From contig JAMOQH010000176.1 of assembly GCA_027064085.1 (NCBI GenBank), forward strand, positions 1 to 27,591: a DNA stretch of 27,591 nt. The letters run 5' to 3'. Shown here one piece after another: positions 8,835 through 16,354 of this stretch (the first letter of the stretch is position 1; each line of letters starts with the position of its first letter). This DNA is from a bacterium (lineage in GTDB: Bacteria > UBP6 > JAFGXH01). The notes below the pieces were generated by a model. The model saw nothing but the letters and a program-made list of their open reading frames with translations. It was not told where the DNA came from and searched no databases. The position numbers were made by a program, and so were the translations under genes.

Positions 8835-8856
8835 GGTTTAGCTTAAAATCTAAACC
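8835..8856 (+). other. Hairpin downstream of the UbiB-like gene
   Basis: GGTTTAG (8835-8841) and CTAAACC (8850-8856) form a perfect 7-bp stem with an 8-nt loop. It is followed by an A-run, not a U-run, on the plus strand, so it is not a classic terminator by itself. A smaller TTTAG/CTAAA hairpin lies just upstream (8811-8827). Confidence 0.5.
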
Positions 8857-8872
8857 TTTAAAAAAAAGTAAC

Positions 8873-8895
8873 TAGGCTTAGCCTATTTCTTTTTT
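8873..8895 (+). terminator. Rho-independent terminator-like hairpin before mazG
   Basis: TAGGC-TTA-GCCTA (8873-8885) is followed by TTTCTTTTTT (8886-8895). The stem is short (5-6 bp) but the U-tract is good. It ends directly at the mazG Shine-Dalgarno (AGGAG, 8896-8900), so it could end the UbiB-like transcript or act as an attenuator for mazG. Confidence 0.55.
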
Positions 8896-8904
8896 AGGAG
8901 AAAA

Positions 8905-9666
8905 ATGTCTAATATAGAAAAATTTAAAGAAACAATGAAAACTCTATTATCTCCTAATGGTTGCCCATGGGACAGAGAACAAACATTAAACAGCTTAAAA
9001 CCATTTTTAATAGAAGAAGCTTACGAAGTTATTGAAGCTATTGAAAACAATGATACTTATGGTCACAAAGAAGAATTAGGAGATTTATTATTACAAATAG
9101 TATTTCAATCTCAAATAAGAGAAAATCAGGGCGATTTTACTTTTGAAGATGTTGTAGATACAATTAACACCAAAATGATAAACCGTCATCCTCATGTCTT
9201 TGGAGAAAACGAAACAATAAAAACAGCATCAGATGTTTTAGATAATTGGGACAGCTTTAAAAAAGCAGAGGGTAAAAAAGTAAACTTTTTTAAAGATTTA
9301 CCCAAAGGCTTCCCTGCATTAAGTGAATCATTATTAGTTAACAAAAAAGCAGCTAAAACAGGTTTTGATTGGAATAAAATTGATGATATTTATGATAAAC
9401 TAGACGAAGAAGTTCTAGAATTTAAAGAAGCTAAAACTCAAGAAGAAAAAATTGATGAATTAGGAGATATTTTATTTGTAATAGTAAATTTGGCTCGTCG
9501 CCATGAAATAGATCCAGAAGAAGCACTAAGAAAATCAAATAGAAAATTCAAAAAAAGATTTTTAGGGATTTTAGAAATGGCAAAAGATAAAAATCTTGAT
9601 TTTGAAAGCTTAACATTAGAACAAATGGACGACCTTTGGGATGAATACAAATTGAATAATAAGTAA
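8905..9666 (+). CDS. mazG: MazG nucleoside triphosphate pyrophosphohydrolase
   Basis: 253 residues, close to the E. coli protein (263). The N-terminal MazG domain shows SPNGCPWDREQT (16-27), IEEAYEVIEAI (36-46, EExxE metal-binding helix) and EELGDLLLQIVFQ (56-68, ExxD). The linker has NRHPHVFG. The second MazG repeat has LDEEVLEFKEA and IDELGDILFVIVNLARR. The enzyme hydrolyses (d)NTPs to the monophosphate and pyrophosphate, cleaning non-canonical nucleotides and modulating ppGpp in E. coli. SD AGGAG with 4-nt spacing supports the ATG at 8905. No mazEF toxin-antitoxin genes are adjacent, so a housekeeping role is more likely. Confidence 0.95.
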   Translation: MSNIEKFKETMKTLLSPNGCPWDREQTLNSLKPFLIEEAYEVIEAIENNDTYGHKEELGDLLLQIVFQSQIRENQGDFTFEDVVDTINTKMINRHPHVFGENETIKTASDVLDNWDSFKKAEGKKVNFFKDLPKGFPALSESLLVNKKAAKTGFDWNKIDDIYDKLDEEVLEFKEAKTQEEKIDELGDILFVIVNLARRHEIDPEEALRKSNRKFKKRFLGILEMAKDKNLDFESLTLEQMDDLWDEYKLNNK

Positions 9667-9767
9667 AACAGAATCTTTCCTTATTATTTAATTTATAATT
9701 TTGTAATATATTTTTCAATGATTTTAATTGTTTTAAGTAGTAAACAAACGGAGTTTTGACAAATAAT

Positions 9768-10499
9768 CTATATCCCTAATAATGCTCTTGCATTTGAAAC
9801 ATTCATATCATTCATTTTTTTAAGCATAGTAATACTCATTTCATTTTTAATTTTATTTGAAGTCATTTTAGTAACTTCCGCAGCTATATCAGTATCTCTT
9901 ATTGCCGAATATGACTCAACACTATTATAATGTTGCTCGACTAAATTGTTTATTTTATGTTCCGAACCATTGATTTTAGCTCCATAATCACTTCTAAGAG
10001 AATTTACTTTGTCAATTGCACCCTTTATAACATCTAAGTCCAAATTGGCTTGATCTGTTAAATCTAGATTTTCTAAATTGAAAAATTCTGTATCAGCATA
10101 AGCAAGCACATGATTTCTATTGTATTCTGTTGAATTTGCAATATGATTTATGTTTTCTTTAAGTTGAGTAACTTCTTTTTGTAACTCTCCTCTATCACTA
10201 TCGGTTAAAGTACCATTTTTAGATTGAATACCTAATTCATACATTCTTTGCATGCTATCATTTATAACAGATAAACCGCCTTCTGCTGTCTGATTCATTG
10301 AGATATTCATTTGCTCACCTTCCATTTCCTTTAAAGTTCCATTAATTATGGATTCTAATCTTTCTGAAATAGATAAGCCTGATGGGTCGAGCCTAGCCTG
10401 ATAAATTTTATCACCTGTTGAAATTTTATTTGAAGAAACGCCTATATCATGAGATGATTTGTTAATGCTATAAATAAGTGAATTTCCATTTATATTCAT
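9768..10499 (-). CDS. Short flagellin (N- and C-terminal D0/D1 regions only)
   Basis: 243 residues from the ATG at 10499. The N-terminal flagellin region shows KISTGDKI, then DPSGLSISERLES, the helix QTAEGGLSVINDSMQRMYELGIQSKNG, and DSDRGELQKEVTQLKENINHIANSTEYN. The C-terminal region runs from about 165 (VNSLRSDYGAKINGSEHKINNL) through SAIRDTDIAAEVTKMTSNKI to NVSNARALLGI. There is almost no variable D2/D3 insert, so it is clearly shorter than most flagellins (commonly 270-500). It would form filament core helices exported by the flagellar type III system. The longer frame starting at 10517 is rejected because GGAGGAG sits 4 nt before the ATG at 10499. No other flagellar gene lies nearby, so it may be a minor or secondary flagellin. 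Confidence 0.85.
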   Translation of the reverse strand: MNINGNSLIYSINKSSHDIGVSSNKISTGDKIYQARLDPSGLSISERLESIINGTLKEMEGEQMNISMNQTAEGGLSVINDSMQRMYELGIQSKNGTLTDSDRGELQKEVTQLKENINHIANSTEYNRNHVLAYADTEFFNLENLDLTDQANLDLDVIKGAIDKVNSLRSDYGAKINGSEHKINNLVEQHYNSVESYSAIRDTDIAAEVTKMTSNKIKNEMSITMLKKMNDMNVSNARALLGI

Positions 10500-10525
10500 A
10501 ACTCCTCCATGAGCCACCTATTATA

Positions 10526-10553
10526 AGTATAGCATAGTTTTTTGATTTTTCAA
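10526..10553 (-). promoter_or_regulatory. Extended -10 sigma-70 promoter for the flagellin gene
   Basis: On the minus strand TTGAAA (10553-10548), 16-bp spacer, TATACT (10531-10526), with TGC directly before the -10 (extended -10). I see no sigma-28 site (TAAA...GCCGATAA) or sigma-54 site here, which is notable for a flagellin. Confidence 0.7.
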
Positions 10554-10595
10554 GTTTTTTTAATAATTATCTCCATTTTTATATAACTAAATCTA

Positions 10596-10619
10596 GAAAA
10601 ATAATTTTTATTTATTTAA
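10596..10619. repeat. 24-bp sequence shared with 14883-14906 (copy 1)
   Basis: The 24 bases here, starting GAAAAATAATTTTT, recur exactly at 14883-14906 in the same orientation. This copy spans the stop codon of the hybrid kinase gene and encodes its last residues. See copy 2. Confidence 0.8.
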
Positions 10620-12989
10620 TATTTCAGATATCAATAATCTAATATCATCTAGTTTATATGGCTTAACTAAGCAGGAGGTAAAACCATAATCTTCATAATT
10701 CGCCATAACTGGACTATTAGAATACCCACTAGATACTATTGCAATAGCCTTAGAATCCAACTCTATTAACTTAGAAATTGCTTCTTCTCCTCCCATTCCT
10801 CCATGTATAGTTAAATCCATTAAAACTATATCAATTTTTTTATTTTCTTTTATAGATTTTTTATATTCTGCAAGCATTTCTTCTCCATTTTTACATGTAG
10901 AAACATCAAAGCCTAGTTTAGAAAACAATTTTTTGGATATATTCAATATCATTTCTTCATCATCCATAATTAAAATTCTTTTTTTACTAATATTAAAATG
11001 AGTTATACTCACTTCTTTTTTTTCTTCTTCATCTATAACACCAGGAAGATAGATAATAAAAGTAGTTCCTTTTGTTAGCTCTGAATCAACAGAAATTACA
11101 CCTTTATGTTTACGAATAATAGAGTAAACAGAAGCAAGCCCTAAACCATTTCCTGATTTTTTAGTTGTAAAATAGGGGTCAAATATTTTATCTATATTAT
11201 TTTTATCTATCCCTACCCCTGTATCAGCAATGCTTAATTTTATAAAGTTTTCCTTTTCATTTTTGTAATTATCAAGTTCTACATTCTCAAGACTTATAGT
11301 AATATTTCCACCTTTAGGCATAGCTTGCTTTGCATTTATTACTAAATTTTCTAAAACCTGCCCCAATTGCCCTTTATCAGCTTTTACATTCAACAAATTA
11401 TCAGAAAAATTATATTTTATACCAATATTAGTTCCACTAAGTAAAAAATCCGTAGTCTTTTTTATAAAATTAGGAAGTTTTAAAGTTTTTAATATAGGTT
11501 CACCTCCTTTTGAAAAAGTCAATAACTGTTGAGTTAATGATCTCGCTCTATCCGTTGCACTTTCAGCATCATTTAAAACGGTTTTAATTTTATCAATATC
11601 CTTATATTCTTTAGCTATACTTATATTAGCCAAAATTGCTGTTAATAAGTTATTAAAATCATGAGCTATTCCTCCTGCTAAAACCCCCAATGACTCCAAC
11701 CTTCTTTTATTAAATATTTCCATTTCAAGTTCCTTGTTTTCTTTTATAATATCATTAATTGCATCAGTTAAAAATAAAAGCTCCTTAAATTTAATATTTT
11801 TATCTTCTATTAATTCATTTTTTAAAGTAGCCTCTTTAAATAAATTCAGAAAAATTTTGAACTGATTTGATAAATATTTATTTAGTAAATATATGAAAAG
11901 AAATATTATAAAAATGATAAAAATAGTAAAAAAAATAAACCTAATAATTTCAATATAAAATTTATTAAAAAATTTTTTTTTCGCATCTTTTATAACATTA
12001 TTTATTTCATCATGATAATACCCTGCTCCAACAATCCACTTCCAATTATTCATTCCCATTACAAATGCTGTTTTCTTTATAGGCTTTGTTTCTCCTATTT
12101 TACTCCAATAATAATTTATAAACCCATTACCTTTACTTTTTACAGTACTTATTTGCATTTTAGTTGTAAAATTACCATTAGAGTCTTGTTTGTTAATAAA
12201 ATTAATAGGTTTTTTATTTATCTTCCCATTTAATAATAAAGAATATCCACTATAAGTATTTACATAAAGATAGCCTGATTTTCCAAATCTTCTCTTAGAA
12301 AACTCAATTAAAGCTTCTTTTTTTAAGTTCTCTTTAAAATCGTCAAGATACTCTCCTGTTCCTATATACCAATTAAAAATATTTAATTTCTTTACATAAG
12401 ATATCTTTAAGTATTCCCTCTTATCTTCTTTATTTTTTATCCAGTAATCAGTAACAAATCCTTCTCCATATTTTTTCAACAAGCTAATTTCATCTTTTAT
12501 TACATATCTACCTTTTACATCTTGAAGGTTAATTATACTTTTATTCTCAAATTCAGGTTTTATTGGATATAATATTTCAATGCCATTCATTGTTGTAATA
12601 AAAAAATATCCATTATTTTTAAATCTTATGTCCCTTAAAAAAGTTTTAATAAAAGTTTTTAATTCATCATCAGACATTTTATTTTTATATTTTTTTACCA
12701 ATGAAGCAATAGCTCCATAAACGAAATCTACCTTTCTTTTTAACTCTTTTTTTAAATTTTCTTTAGCAATTAAATTTTTATATTTAATATTATGAACAGC
12801 ATTTTTAACTTCTTGTTTTATTTCATTATTTTCTTTTTCTAATAATCTTTTTTTAAATTCAGATATTTGATAATTTAAAAAACTTCTCTGTTTATTTACC
12901 CAAGTATAACTAAAAAAAACAATTAGTAATATAGATATAAATAAAATAAAATAAATATATAATCTTTTTAAAGAATAATTTCTTTTCAT
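10608..12989 (-). CDS. Hybrid sensor histidine kinase: two Cache_2 sensors, HisKA, HATPase, REC
   Basis: 793 residues. TM1 is at about 10-30. Two tandem periplasmic Cache_2-type domains follow: 120-215 (GYFFITTMNGIEILYP ... YGEGFVTDYW ... FNWYIGTGEYLDD) and 235-328 (GYLYVNTYSGY ... GNGFINYYWSK ... NWKWIVGAGYYHDE). TM2 is at about 345-370. A linker helix leads to HisKA with GGIAHDFNNLL (phospho-acceptor His443). HATPase_c follows with N-box VLENLVINAKQA, ADTGVGID and GNGLGLASV. The C-terminal receiver begins near 671, with acidic pair DDEE and phospho-acceptor Asp725 (VLMDLT). It would sense a small ligand outside and relay phosphate His to Asp; no phosphotransfer protein or output regulator is adjacent. 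It overlaps the HD-GYP gene by 0-4 bases depending on the start. The ATG at 12989 follows AGGTGAT; a GTG at 12995 is the alternative. Confidence 0.9.
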   Translation of the reverse strand: MKRNYSLKRLYIYFILFISILLIVFFSYTWVNKQRSFLNYQISEFKKRLLEKENNEIKQEVKNAVHNIKYKNLIAKENLKKELKRKVDFVYGAIASLVKKYKNKMSDDELKTFIKTFLRDIRFKNNGYFFITTMNGIEILYPIKPEFENKSIINLQDVKGRYVIKDEISLLKKYGEGFVTDYWIKNKEDKREYLKISYVKKLNIFNWYIGTGEYLDDFKENLKKEALIEFSKRRFGKSGYLYVNTYSGYSLLLNGKINKKPINFINKQDSNGNFTTKMQISTVKSKGNGFINYYWSKIGETKPIKKTAFVMGMNNWKWIVGAGYYHDEINNVIKDAKKKFFNKFYIEIIRFIFFTIFIIFIIFLFIYLLNKYLSNQFKIFLNLFKEATLKNELIEDKNIKFKELLFLTDAINDIIKENKELEMEIFNKRRLESLGVLAGGIAHDFNNLLTAILANISIAKEYKDIDKIKTVLNDAESATDRARSLTQQLLTFSKGGEPILKTLKLPNFIKKTTDFLLSGTNIGIKYNFSDNLLNVKADKGQLGQVLENLVINAKQAMPKGGNITISLENVELDNYKNEKENFIKLSIADTGVGIDKNNIDKIFDPYFTTKKSGNGLGLASVYSIIRKHKGVISVDSELTKGTTFIIYLPGVIDEEEKKEVSITHFNISKKRILIMDDEEMILNISKKLFSKLGFDVSTCKNGEEMLAEYKKSIKENKKIDIVLMDLTIHGGMGGEEAISKLIELDSKAIAIVSSGYSNSPVMANYEDYGFTSCLVKPYKLDDIRLLISEILNK

Positions 12990-12991
12990 AA

Positions 12992-13969
12992 TCACCTATT
13001 TTCATTTTCATTTTGAAACATTTGTATAAACTTTTTTAATAATTGTTTATCAACTTTACCTTTTAAATTCTCAGTCATAAAATTAAGAGCTTCATAAATA
13101 GTTCGGGCTTTGGAATAACTTCTGTGAGTAGTTAATGCTGAAAATATATCAGAAATAGCAGTTAATTTACCAATAAAAGGTATTTTATCTCCACTTAAGC
13201 CAAATGGATACCCGGTTCCATCTATTTTTTCATGGTGATAAAGAGCTGCATCTATAATATTTTGATGTAATCCATATATTTCTTTTAATATATCCGCACT
13301 ATATTTAGGATGAGCTTTCATAATTTTCCATTCATCATCATCTAAAGGCCCTTTTTTGTTTATAATTTTATCAGAAACCTTAGATTTACCCAAATCATGA
13401 AATAATCCTGCTTGAGCATATATATTCAACTGTTTTTTATTAGTTATTCCTATAAATTTAGCAAACATTACATTATAAATGCTCACATCAACAGAATGCC
13501 TATAAGTATAAAAATCATGTGAGGATAAAGATAGTAAATTAAATAAAACGCTATTATTTGAAGTTAAAAAACTAACCATATTTTCTGTTAAATTATTGAT
13601 TCTTTCTCTATTTTTTAAAACATCCATAGAATTAAAAACTTCTTCAACCATTGAAATAGAAGCATTTCTTAATATTTCAGTTCTTTTTTCAACAGGAATG
13701 TTATCATTACTTAAAGTTTTAGTTAATTTTTTTTCAACACCAAAATTATAATCCCTTAATTCGTCTTTTAAAATAAATAAATACTTTTGCCCTTTATTTA
13801 ATAAATGCTCCTCTTTATCTTTGCTAAATACTTCTCCTTTTTTTAGATATACTTTAAAACCATCTACTTCAAATAAAAAAGTATTTAATGGTAAAACTCT
13901 CTCTTCTACTTGCTCAAAGAAAAACACATGCTTAGCAATTAATTCTTTATTATTTATATCATCATTCAT
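12992..13969 (-). CDS. HD-GYP domain phosphodiesterase-like protein
   Basis: 325 residues, soluble. The N-terminal ~130 residues are an unrecognised, mixed helical region with a PilZ-unlike beginning (ELIAKHVFFFEQVEERVLPLNTFLFEVDGF). The HD-GYP domain spans about 145-310: His158 region (YTYRHSVDVS), GLFHDLGKSKVSD (HD at 191-192), AHPKYSADIL (His220), DAALYHHEKIDGTGYPFGL (HH 245-246, GYP 253-255), KLTAISDIFSALTTHRSYSKA. All metal-binding residues and the GYP signature that touches c-di-GMP are present; the DxFDALT motif is DIFSALT, so one Asp is replaced by Ser. It would hydrolyse c-di-GMP or a related dinucleotide. It starts at the first base after the stop of the upstream lipoprotein and its TGA overlaps the kinase start region, so all three are coupled. 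Confidence 0.9.
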   Translation of the reverse strand: MNDDINNKELIAKHVFFFEQVEERVLPLNTFLFEVDGFKVYLKKGEVFSKDKEEHLLNKGQKYLFILKDELRDYNFGVEKKLTKTLSNDNIPVEKRTEILRNASISMVEEVFNSMDVLKNRERINNLTENMVSFLTSNNSVLFNLLSLSSHDFYTYRHSVDVSIYNVMFAKFIGITNKKQLNIYAQAGLFHDLGKSKVSDKIINKKGPLDDDEWKIMKAHPKYSADILKEIYGLHQNIIDAALYHHEKIDGTGYPFGLSGDKIPFIGKLTAISDIFSALTTHRSYSKARTIYEALNFMTENLKGKVDKQLLKKFIQMFQNENENR

Positions 13970-14743
13970 TTATTCTAATTCCTCTTTATCATACTTCCAA
14001 TTAATAGCCTTATAAATTGAATTATCTACATCACCATTATATAGTATATCGGTAATTATTAATTTTAACTTACTTTTAGCTTTAAAATCTTCAAAATATA
14101 TTTTTTTAGCATATTTGATACCATTACTTATTTTAATTTTACTAAATTTCATTAATAACAGCTTTTTATTATCTTTGTAAAACTCCACAGAGTGAATTTG
14201 CAAATCATGTGCTATATACCTAATAACCTGTTTTACATTTTCATTGATTAGCACCAATTCATATTCTGCCGAGTCTTCAAGATACCTAAACTCATGTCTT
14301 TTATAAGCAATCATGGGAGATATTCCACTAAACATATCAATAAACTGCTTTAAATTAATTCTAAGAGGTAAAAATAATGAAAGATTTTTAGTAGTGGCAA
14401 TACCATAATACATCTTTTTTTCATCAAAATTATAAAAATATAAATTATTATCACTAACAAGCATAGTAGAAATTGGTTGGTCAAAAGGTGACAAAGTATC
14501 TATTCTAAGCATACCAGGCCTAGTAACACTCATCATTAACTTTCCTCTTACTCGTTTTCCATTATTGAAAGTATCAGCTTTTGCCTCTATTTGTATAGAC
14601 TTGATTCTTTCTCTTCTTTTAGCAATAGACTTAAAAAAAATTTCTATTTTTTTAATTCTGTCCTTTTTATCAACTTTAACTACTTTTTTTGTTGTACAAG
14701 AACTAAATATCACAATTATTATAAAGATATAAACTAATTTCAT
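13970..14743 (-). CDS. LolB/LolA-like outer-membrane lipoprotein
   Basis: 257 residues. The signal peptide ends in lipobox F-S-S-C (Cys16). From about residue 45 it shows the pattern of the LolA/LolB-like (DUF4292-type) half-barrel: SIQIEAKADTFNNGKRVRGKLMMSVTRPGMLRIDTLSPFDQPISTMLVSDNNLYFYNFDEKKMYYG, where RPG.LRID.LSPF..P......D...L........ is characteristic. LolB-type proteins receive lipoproteins from LolA and insert them in the outer membrane; this one may do so or bind another lipid. It heads an operon with the HD-GYP protein and hybrid kinase, so a role linked to signalling is possible. SD AAGGGGAGA supports the ATG at 14743. Confidence 0.7.
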   Translation of the reverse strand: MKLVYIFIIIVIFSSCTTKKVVKVDKKDRIKKIEIFFKSIAKRRERIKSIQIEAKADTFNNGKRVRGKLMMSVTRPGMLRIDTLSPFDQPISTMLVSDNNLYFYNFDEKKMYYGIATTKNLSLFLPLRINLKQFIDMFSGISPMIAYKRHEFRYLEDSAEYELVLINENVKQVIRYIAHDLQIHSVEFYKDNKKLLLMKFSKIKISNGIKYAKKIYFEDFKAKSKLKLIITDILYNGDVDNSIYKAINWKYDKEELE

Positions 14744-14769
14744 AATCTCCCCTTAAAAATTATAATTAG

Positions 14770-14798
14770 AGAATATCAAAATTATGATTTTTATTCAA
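14770..14798 (-). promoter_or_regulatory. Sigma-70 promoter for the lipoprotein/HD-GYP/hybrid kinase operon
   Basis: On the minus strand TTGAAT (14798-14793), 17-bp spacer, TATTCT (14775-14770), preceded by TGA (extended -10). The expected start is about 20 nt before the ATG at 14743. Confidence 0.65.
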
Positions 14799-14882
14799 TG
14801 TTTATGTTAAATAAATAAAGTTCATTGTTTAAGATAGGTTAAAAACAGAGAGTATTAATTTACTCCTCAAGAAGATATTTTG

Positions 14883-14906
14883 GAAAAATAATTTTTATTT
14901 ATTTAA
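14883..14906. repeat. 24-bp sequence shared with 10596-10619 (copy 2)
   Basis: Identical in all 24 positions to 10596-10619 and in the same orientation. Here it lies immediately downstream of the stop codon of the Cys-rich lipoprotein (14908-14910). In the transcript sense it ends AAAAATTATTTTTC, a weak A/T palindrome with a U-tract, so a shared terminator or 3'-end element is possible. Confidence 0.8.
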
Positions 14907-14907
14907 C

Positions 14908-16152
14908 TTATTCATCAAAAACACAATCACCACACCATATATCTAATGGACTAAGGCTACAATGTTCATTAGTTAACAAATCTCCATTACATGAACCACC
15001 AAATAATACACACATTGTTCCACCGTAATCTAAATCACAAACACCTTCTGCTCCATCATTACCCGAAGCATTAGGGTTGTAACATTGGCCATTTACACAT
15101 GATTCACCAGCAAGTGCATTGCATTCTGAATCATCAGTACAAGCTGTTCCGCTTCCTTGGTCTTCACATAAATAAGTATTGGCATTACATATTTGAGCTG
15201 TTTCACATTGATCATCTTGAAGGCATTGAACACATCTGTGAGGGTCTGCTGAAGTTAAACATTTACCCCTTGTTAAATCAGTACAATCTGCATCACTAGT
15301 ACATTCTGCCCCAAAAGCTGAAATACAAGTTCCATCTTCTTGACATTTTCTATTTAAACCACAATCTTGGTCTGTTACACAAGTTAAATTTTGAGCATCT
15401 CCACATACATATCTAGTTGTATCACATTTTTTATCATCAGTACAATGTTCATCGGTAAGACACTCATAACAAATACCACTGTTAGTATTACAAATAGGCT
15501 TTGTTGGGTCAAGATTCATGCAATAATTATCATCAGTACAACCATTATCAATTCCACAAAAACCATCTGGTCTACATATTTCATTTTCTGCACATTCTGC
15601 ACCATTATTTTCTGCAACACATGCAGTTCTTGGAATACAAGTATGATTATCACATTTTGCACCATCACCACAATCTTCATCGGTGTTACAAGTTGTATTT
15701 AATTTACAATCACCACTAAGCTGGTCACATTCATAACCTTGTTCACAAGTATCATTTAATCTACAATCAACCTTGTTATCATCTTCACACACATTGGTGT
15801 TTGTGTTACAAATTTTGCCATCTTTACAATCTTGATTAGTTTCACATCCTGGAATACAAGTTTGATTAGAACAAATTGAGCCAATTCCACAATCTTCTTT
15901 TGTTTCACAAGTTTTCATGACACATTCTTCTTGAGCATTACACTCAAAACCCCTTGGACAATCATCATCATTAATACATTCAGACTGATGCACTTCTTTA
16001 CCACAGAAACCATTAATACACAATAAACCATTATCACACTCATCAATAGTTACACAAGGCACAACATGGTCTTTGTTTTCACCTGTTTTATCGCTACAAG
16101 ATACAATAAATACAGCAATACTAAATATTAATAAAGTTAAAATCGTTCTCAT
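14908..16152 (-). CDS. Cysteine-rich repeat lipoprotein (about 13 four-Cys units)
   Basis: 414 residues from the ATG at 16152. The signal peptide (MRTILTLLIFSIAVFIVSC) ends in lipobox I-V-S-C. Almost the whole mature protein is about 13 consecutive units of the form C-x4-[DE]C-x5-8-C-x4-9-C, for example CINDDDCPRGFECNAQEEC and CNTDEDCGDGAKCDNHTC, each with an acidic pair before the second Cys and Gly after it. The last ~45 residues differ (CVLFGGSCNGD, then ...WCGDCVFDE). This pattern resembles Dickkopf-/EGF-like disulfide knots seen in surface proteins of Myxococcota-like bacteria. It would be an extended, disulfide-bonded surface rod; its partner is unknown. The longer frame from 16239 is rejected, since GGAGGGGTG directly precedes the ATG at 16152. 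It is divergent from a second Cys-rich lipoprotein. Confidence 0.85.
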   Translation of the reverse strand: MRTILTLLIFSIAVFIVSCSDKTGENKDHVVPCVTIDECDNGLLCINGFCGKEVHQSECINDDDCPRGFECNAQEECVMKTCETKEDCGIGSICSNQTCIPGCETNQDCKDGKICNTNTNVCEDDNKVDCRLNDTCEQGYECDQLSGDCKLNTTCNTDEDCGDGAKCDNHTCIPRTACVAENNGAECAENEICRPDGFCGIDNGCTDDNYCMNLDPTKPICNTNSGICYECLTDEHCTDDKKCDTTRYVCGDAQNLTCVTDQDCGLNRKCQEDGTCISAFGAECTSDADCTDLTRGKCLTSADPHRCVQCLQDDQCETAQICNANTYLCEDQGSGTACTDDSECNALAGESCVNGQCYNPNASGNDGAEGVCDLDYGGTMCVLFGGSCNGDLLTNEHCSLSPLDIWCGDCVFDE

Positions 16153-16179
16153 CACCCCTCCAACAATTAATATACTGAT

Positions 16180-16206
16180 ATTATAGCACTTTTTAAAAAA
16201 TGTCAA
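16180..16206 (-). promoter_or_regulatory. Promoter for the Cys-rich repeat lipoprotein
   Basis: On the minus strand TTGACA (16206-16201) and TATAAT (16185-16180), both perfect, with a short 15-bp spacer and TGC before the -10 (extended -10). The extended -10 may offset the short spacer. Confidence 0.65.
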
Positions 16207-16296
16207 GATTAGATACATAAAAATATAAGAAAACTTCAATTACATATTAAATTTTTCTTATATTATTATTCTTTTATACAATTAGAGCTTAGTTTA

Positions 16297-16325
16297 TTGA
16301 TTTTTTTTTTCTATTAGTTTATACT
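16297..16325 (+). promoter_or_regulatory. Sigma-70 promoter for the large Cys-rich lipoprotein
   Basis: TTGATT at 16297-16302, 17-bp spacer with a T-run, TATACT at 16320-16325. The expected start near 16332 is only about 5 nt before the ATG at 16337, which favours the ATG at 16355 as the true start. Confidence 0.65.
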
Positions 16326-16354
16326 TATCTAGTCAGATGAGAATGTGGGGACTT

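Noticed and set aside
15099-15719. Plus-strand frames opposite the Cys-rich lipoprotein (66, 103 and 72 codons)
   Set aside because: They arise from the regular Cys codon pattern of the minus-strand gene and lack start signals.
16153-16239. N-terminal extension of the Cys-rich repeat lipoprotein
   Set aside because: It covers the perfect promoter hexamers and lacks an SD, while the ATG at 16152 has GGAGGGGTG and starts a clear lipoprotein signal.
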